The notes under the pieces were generated by a model. That model had not been told where the DNA came from and searched no databases. It worked only from the letters and a program-made list of their open reading frames with translations. A stretch of 28,865 nt of DNA from an uncultured Achromobacter sp. (GTDB taxonomy: Bacteria; Pseudomonadota; Gammaproteobacteria; Burkholderiales; Burkholderiaceae_B), in the NCBI GenBank assembly GCA_913775005.1, contig CAJYKY010000510.1, positions 1 through 28,865 of the forward strand, written 5' to 3'. Shown piece after piece: positions 24,871-28,865 of this stretch; the stretch's first letter is position 1, and each line of letters begins with the position of its first letter. A program made the translations under genes and the position numbers.

Positions 24871-25413
24871 ATGGCTGATCAAGACCAAAACACCCAGCAA
24901 GAAGGCGGCAACGACGCGCCCTCGTTCAATCTGCAACGCGTCTACCTGAAAGACCTTTCGCTGGAAATGCCGAACGCGCCCCACGTCTTCCTGGAGCAAG
25001 AAGCGCCCCAGGTTGAAGTGAGCATCACCGTGGGCGGCCAGCGTCTGGCCGAAACCGTGTTCGAAACCACGGTCACCGTCACCGTCACCACCCGCATCAA
25101 CGAAAAGGTGGTGTACCTGGTTGAAGGCACGCAAGCCGGTATCTTCGAAGCGGCCAACATCCCCGAAGAGCAGCTCGATCCGCTGCTGGGCATTGTCTGC
25201 CCGACGATGCTGTACCCGTACCTGCGCGCCAACATCGCCGACGCCATCACCCGCACCTCGATGCCGCCGCTGCACCTGACCGAAGTCAACTTCCAGGCCC
25301 TGTACGAACAACGCCTGGCCGAACTGCAACAACAGCAGCAGCAAGGCGCCAACGGCAACGGCAGCGCCGGTGATTCGGGCATCATCCTGCCCGCCAGCGC
25401 CACGCGCCAGTAA
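24871..25413 (+). CDS. secB: Protein-export chaperone SecB
   Basis: This 180-residue cytosolic tetrameric chaperone keeps preproteins unfolded and hands them to SecA. Conserved SecB blocks are FNLQRVYLKDLSLEMPNAPHVF, VTTRINEKVVYLVEGTQAGIF, the PLLGIVCPTMLYPYLRANIAD core, and PPLHLTEVNF. The tail after 150 is a Gln/Gly/Asn-rich stretch that is longer than in E. coli (155 residues). The ATG at 24871 follows GGAAAT and gives the expected short polar N-terminus; an earlier in-frame start is not needed. Confidence 0.98.
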   Translation: MADQDQNTQQEGGNDAPSFNLQRVYLKDLSLEMPNAPHVFLEQEAPQVEVSITVGGQRLAETVFETTVTVTVTTRINEKVVYLVEGTQAGIFEAANIPEEQLDPLLGIVCPTMLYPYLRANIADAITRTSMPPLHLTEVNFQALYEQRLAELQQQQQQGANGNGSAGDSGIILPASATRQ

Positions 25414-25429
25414 GCTTGCACACGCCCCG

Positions 25430-26515
25430 ATGAACCATCCCACCGAGCCGCGCCTGCGCGTCGCTGTCCTGGGTGCGGGATGTTGGGGCACCGCGTGGGC
25501 GGCGGCCTCCAGCCGCCGCCACGCCACCGTGCTTTGGGCCCGCGACGCCGCCCAGGCGGCCGCCATGGCTGCCACGCACGAAAACACGCGTTACCTGCCG
25601 GGCATCTCGCTGCCCCAGTCCCTGAATTTTTCCTCTGACCTGGACGCCACGCTTGCCAGCCTGCAAGAAGACGGCGCACGCCGCCTCATCGTGCTGGGCG
25701 TACCCGTGGCCGGGCTGACCGCCATCTGTGGCGAATTGTCGCGCCGGCTGCCTGCGCTGGGTTTGCAGGACACCCCTATCGTCTGGACGTGCAAGGGCTT
25801 TGAAGCCGACACGGCCAGGCTGCCTCACGAAATCATGCGTCAGGCGCTGCCCGATGCCGTCGGCGGCGCGCTGTCCGGCCCGTCGTTTGCGCGCGAAGTG
25901 GCGCAAGGCTTGCCCGTGGCGCTGACCGTTGCCAGCACCAGCACCGCCCTGCGCGATGCCACCACGTCGGCCTTTCACGGCGCGGCGCTGCGCGTGTACG
26001 CCAGCGCGGACCTGGTTGGCGTGGAAGTGGGCGGCGCGCTCAAGAACGTCATCGCCGTGGCTTGCGGCATTGGCGACGGCCTGGCGCTGGGCACTAATGC
26101 CCGCGCCGCGCTGATCACGCGCGGCTTGGCCGAAATGACCCGCTTCGGCGTGGCGCTGGGTGCGCGCGCCAGCACCTTCGCGGGCCTGACCGGCCTGGGC
26201 GACCTGGTGCTGACGGCCACCGGCGAACTGTCCCGCAACCGCCGTGTCGGCCTGGAAATCGGCGCTGGCCGCAAGCTGGCCGACATCCTGGCCAGCGGCA
26301 TCACGGCCGAAGGCGTGCGCTGCGCACGCGCTGCGCGAGACCGCGCCCGCGCGATGAATGTTGAATTGCCCATCACCGAAGCCGTCTGCGCCGTGCTGTT
26401 TGACGGCGTCGCCCCCATGACCGCCGTTTCCGCCCTGCTGGCGCGCGACCCGCGCGACGAAAGCGCGGACACCAGCGGCCCGCTGGACGACGAATCGCTG
26501 GGCGGACACCTCTGA
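25430..26515 (+). CDS. gpsA: Glycerol-3-phosphate dehydrogenase [NAD(P)+]
   Basis: This 361-residue enzyme reduces dihydroxyacetone phosphate to sn-glycerol 3-phosphate for phospholipid synthesis. VAVLGAGCWGTAWA is the nucleotide-binding GxGxxG loop. VWTCKGFE, LSGPSFAREVA, GGALKNVIAVACGIGDGL with the catalytic Lys, and TGLGDLVLT complete the family pattern. The start at 25430 is 16 nt after secB and removes a non-homologous in-frame extension; the ribosome-binding site is weak, so coupling to secB translation is likely. The C-terminal 25 residues are extra, acidic and low-complexity relative to E. coli GpsA (339). Confidence 0.97.
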   Translation: MNHPTEPRLRVAVLGAGCWGTAWAAASSRRHATVLWARDAAQAAAMAATHENTRYLPGISLPQSLNFSSDLDATLASLQEDGARRLIVLGVPVAGLTAICGELSRRLPALGLQDTPIVWTCKGFEADTARLPHEIMRQALPDAVGGALSGPSFAREVAQGLPVALTVASTSTALRDATTSAFHGAALRVYASADLVGVEVGGALKNVIAVACGIGDGLALGTNARAALITRGLAEMTRFGVALGARASTFAGLTGLGDLVLTATGELSRNRRVGLEIGAGRKLADILASGITAEGVRCARAARDRARAMNVELPITEAVCAVLFDGVAPMTAVSALLARDPRDESADTSGPLDDESLGGHL

Positions 26516-26561
26516 CCCCACCCCCAACAACAAGACACCGCCCCCCCTGGAGACAACCTTC

Positions 26562-27554
26562 ATGACGCAAACCCGCAAGTTCCGGGTCGGCCCGCTGCTG
26601 CGCGGCCTGTGCCTCGCGTTCGCCGCCGTGCTGCCGGCCGCTGCCCACGCCGATTGGCCGGATCACCCGATCCACATGGTGGTGCCGTTTCCGCCGGGTT
26701 CGTCGCCCGACATCCTGGCGCGCACGATTTCCGAGCCGCTGTCTCAGGCGCTGGGCCAGCCCATCGTCATCGACAACAAGCCGGGTGCGGGCGGCAATAT
26801 CGGCACGCGCATCGTGTCGCAGGCCAAGCCCGACGGCTACACACTGCTCTATACGATCAACGGCCCGCTGGTCACCGCCCCCACGCTGTACAAGAAAACG
26901 CTGGGTTACGACCCGATCACCGACCTGGAACCCATCACGCTGGTGGGCACCAGCCCCAACGTGCTGGTCGTGCCGGGCAGCCTGAAGGTCGATAACGTCC
27001 AGGACTTCGTCAAGCTCGTCAAAGGGCGCGGCAATTCGCTGAACTACGGCTCGGTCGGCCCGGGCAGTTCGGCGCATCTGGCGATGGAGATGTTCAAGGA
27101 AAGCGCGGGCGTGGACCTGGCGCACATCCCGTATTCCGGATTCCCGCAGGTCATCACGGCCATCATTGGCGGCGATGTGCAGGCCGGCTTCATGGTGCCC
27201 GCCATCGCCGTGCCGCAAGCGCGCGACGGCAAGGTCAAGCTGCTGGCGGTGACCAGCCTGCAACCCAGCGAGGCGCTGCCGGGCATTCCGACGATGGCGT
27301 CCCAGGGCTATCCCGATTTCGAAGCCATTTCCTGGAACGCGGTGCTGGCCCCGGCCGGCACGCCCACGCCCATCGTGGAACGGCTGAACAGCGAGCTGGC
27401 GCGCATCATCAACAGCGACGCCGTGCGCAAGCAGATGGCGCTGCAATACTTCACGCCCGCGCCGTCCACGCCGGAAGCGCTGACCGCCCGCATCAAGAAT
27501 GAAAAAGCGCGGTGGGATCAGGTGATTGAGAAGCTGAAGCTGTCGCTGGATTAA
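26562..27554 (+). CDS. Tripartite tricarboxylate transporter substrate-binding protein (Bug/TctC)
   Basis: This 330-residue protein has a signal peptide (1-30, cleavage after AHA) and the Bug-family fold. Its beginning WPDHPIHMVVPFPPGSSPDILAR, PIVIDNKPGAGGNIGT, YTLLYT, HIPYSGFPQVITAIIGGDVQAGF and PTPIVERLNSEL are the family blocks. Bug receptors are strongly expanded in Bordetella and relatives and bind carboxylates or amides. The usual partner TctA/TctB membrane genes are absent here, as is common for orphan Bug genes. GGAGA lies before the ATG. It follows gpsA by 46 nt but is unlikely to share its function. The ligand is unknown. Confidence 0.95.
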   Translation: MTQTRKFRVGPLLRGLCLAFAAVLPAAAHADWPDHPIHMVVPFPPGSSPDILARTISEPLSQALGQPIVIDNKPGAGGNIGTRIVSQAKPDGYTLLYTINGPLVTAPTLYKKTLGYDPITDLEPITLVGTSPNVLVVPGSLKVDNVQDFVKLVKGRGNSLNYGSVGPGSSAHLAMEMFKESAGVDLAHIPYSGFPQVITAIIGGDVQAGFMVPAIAVPQARDGKVKLLAVTSLQPSEALPGIPTMASQGYPDFEAISWNAVLAPAGTPTPIVERLNSELARIINSDAVRKQMALQYFTPAPSTPEALTARIKNEKARWDQVIEKLKLSLD

Positions 27555-27670
27555 GCGGGCGCGAGGGGCAGGCTGGTGTCGTGCATGCGGATTTTGCGCG
27601 CCCGGCCTGTGCATAACGGCACCGGACGGGCGCTGCGGAGCCGACCAGGCGTGCTGGCGAGGCCTGCTGA

Positions 27671-28141
27671 CTAGGTGCCGCCTTCAAACCCCTGCTGGCG
27701 CCAGGCCTCGAACACCGTCACTGCCACCGCGTTGGACAGGTTCAGGCTGCGCTGCCCCGCCCGCATCGGCAGCCGCAGCCGCTGCTGCGGCGCGAACATC
27801 GCCTGATGTTCATCCGACAGACCGGCCGTCTCGCGGCCGAAGACAAACACATCCCCCGGCTTGAAACCGATATCAGCCACGCTGCGCTGCGCGTGCGTCG
27901 TCAGCGCGTAGATGCTGGAGGCGTCCGCCCCCGTGTCGTCCAGCGCTTCCTGCAAGGTGTCGTGCACCCGCACCGGCTGCCATTCGTGATAGTCCAGCCC
28001 GGCGCGGCGCATGCGGGCGTCGTCCAGTTCGAAACCCAGCGGACGCACCAGGTGCAGTTGCGCGCCCGTGTTGGCGCACAGCCGGATGGCGTTGCCGGTA
28101 TTGGGGGGGATCTCGGGGCAGACGAGGATGACGTGGAACAT
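27671..28141 (-). CDS. trmL: tRNA (cytidine/uridine-34-2'-O)-methyltransferase TrmL
   Basis: This 156-residue SPOUT methyltransferase methylates the wobble ribose of tRNA-Leu isoacceptors in E. coli. PEIPPNTGNAIRLCANTGA, DYHEW, GDVFVFGRETAGL and the knot motif RSLNLSNAVAVTVFEAWRQ are present. Length equals E. coli TrmL (157). The family N-terminus MFHVILVCPEIP fixes the start at 28141 despite a longer open frame. It reads in the same direction as comF, with 125 nt between them, and converges on the Bug gene 116 bp away; I see no convincing terminator there. Confidence 0.96.
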   Translation of the reverse strand: MFHVILVCPEIPPNTGNAIRLCANTGAQLHLVRPLGFELDDARMRRAGLDYHEWQPVRVHDTLQEALDDTGADASSIYALTTHAQRSVADIGFKPGDVFVFGRETAGLSDEHQAMFAPQQRLRLPMRAGQRSLNLSNAVAVTVFEAWRQQGFEGGT

Positions 28142-28266
28142 GGCGGGAATGAGTATTAGAAAAAAGTGCGGATCACAGGCCGCACGGCCGAATTGTCGCC
28201 GATTTGTCTGGTGGCCGCGTTGCGGGCCGAGCCTCGCTCCCAGACACGCGTCCTGCCACTCCGCCA

Positions 28267-28865
28267 TCAAGGCGTGCGCGCCACCACCAGCACCGTCACC
28301 CGGGCTGCGCCCGCCCGGCGCAACGCGACGGCGGCGGCCTGTACCGTGCTGCCTGTCGTCATGACGTCATCGACCACCGCCACGTGACGCCCTTGCACCA
28401 ACGCCGCGCCCTGGAACACGGTGGCCGCCATCTGCTGCCGGGCGCGGCGCCCCAAGGTGATCTGCCGGGCGGTCTCCCGCCGCCGCAGCAGCGCTTGGCG
28501 CCACAGCGGCAGCGCCAATTCCGCCGCCAGGTCGCGCGCGATCTCGCCTGCCGGGTTCATTCCGCGCATGCGTAGCGACGCGCGGCTGGCGGGAATGGGC
28601 GTGAGCACCACGCCATCCGGCAGCCCCCCTTCGCGCCGGATCGCGTCGGCCAGCAAGCGCGCCAGCACCGGCGCCATGCTGAGCCGCAACTGCGTCTTCA
28701 ACATCGCGATCAGCGCGTCGGCAGGAGGCAGGTAGTCAAACGCCGCGATCGTGCGGTCGTAAGCCCGAGGCGCGGCCAGACAGACGGAACAGACCGTGGC
28801 GGTAAGCGGCAACCGCAGCGCGCAGCGGGGGCAGCGCGGCCGCCCGTGATCAGCCGCCAGGATAT
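28267..28865 (-). CDS. ComF-family phosphoribosyltransferase (5' end missing)
   Basis: The frame stays open to the window edge, so the N-terminus lies outside. Near it are CPRC and CSVC, the two halves of the ComF zinc finger. The phosphoribosyltransferase fold follows, with the PRPP loop VVDDVMTTGST late in the protein and RGMNPAGEIARDLA in the middle. ComF proteins are needed for DNA uptake (E. coli GntX/YhgH for use of DNA as carbon source); biochemistry is not settled. It precedes trmL on the minus strand. Confidence 0.9.
   Translation of the reverse strand, partial: ILAADHGRPRCPRCALRLPLTATVCSVCLAAPRAYDRTIAAFDYLPPADALIAMLKTQLRLSMAPVLARLLADAIRREGGLPDGVVLTPIPASRASLRMRGMNPAGEIARDLAAELALPLWRQALLRRRETARQITLGRRARQQMAATVFQGAALVQGRHVAVVDDVMTTGSTVQAAAVALRRAGAARVTVLVVARTP

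Noticed and set aside
27555..27670. Terminator between the Bug gene and trmL
   Set aside because: Only a GGGCGCG/CGCGCCC pair with a loop of about 32 nt and no T-run is present, too weak to call.

Overview
The window reads as chromosome of a high-GC betaproteobacterium of the family Alcaligenaceae (Bordetella/Achromobacter type). This rests on protein character and gene order: rplU-rpmA-obgE-proB, a TPP riboswitch in front of thiC, gpmA-envC-ctpA-moeB, rhodanese-grxC-secB-gpsA, and a Bug-type TctC binding protein. No transposase, integrase, phage gene or CRISPR array is visible. The genus call is inference.

Region 1 (1-5130) looks like a stress/low-oxygen cluster. It holds a beta-CASP metallo-beta-lactamase RNase cut by the left edge, a P-type cation ATPase reading towards it with overlapping 3' ends, and two universal stress proteins divergent from the ATPase. 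The ATPase/USP intergenic region carries two perfect TTGAC-N4-GTCAA palindromes, one about 65 bp upstream of each start, as expected for an FNR/ANR/DNR-family regulator. The cluster abuts the 3' end of a tRNA-Pro(CGG) gene (5255-5331).

Region 2 (5383-11990) is housekeeping. It contains ispB, an inserted fumarylacetoacetate-hydrolase-family gene, then rplU-rpmA, obgE and proB. A degenerate OmpR-type response regulator converges on proB with overlapping stop codons and is divergent from a small XRE regulator.

Region 3 (12071-17800) holds the XRE gene, a shared bidirectional terminator, a lipoprotein with a SecD-like periplasmic domain, and thiC. The thiC leader has a TPP riboswitch whose expression platform can be read from the sequence. 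A gntR-FAD oxidase pair follows, coupled by an ATGA overlap and apparently transcribed without a leader.

Region 4 (17900-23900, all minus strand) holds a membrane diguanylate cyclase and the gpmA-envC-ctpA-moeB series: glycolysis, cell-division amidase activation, a periplasmic C-terminal processing protease, and an E1-like adenylyltransferase.

Region 5 (24100-28865) holds the rhodanese-grxC-secB-gpsA series, a tripartite tricarboxylate transporter binding protein, trmL, and a comF gene running off the right edge. Most of the window is ordinary core genome. The most informative parts are the paired FNR-type boxes with the unusual ATPase, the thiC switch, the phospho-site-less response regulator, the SecD-like lipoprotein, and the leaderless gntR promoter.
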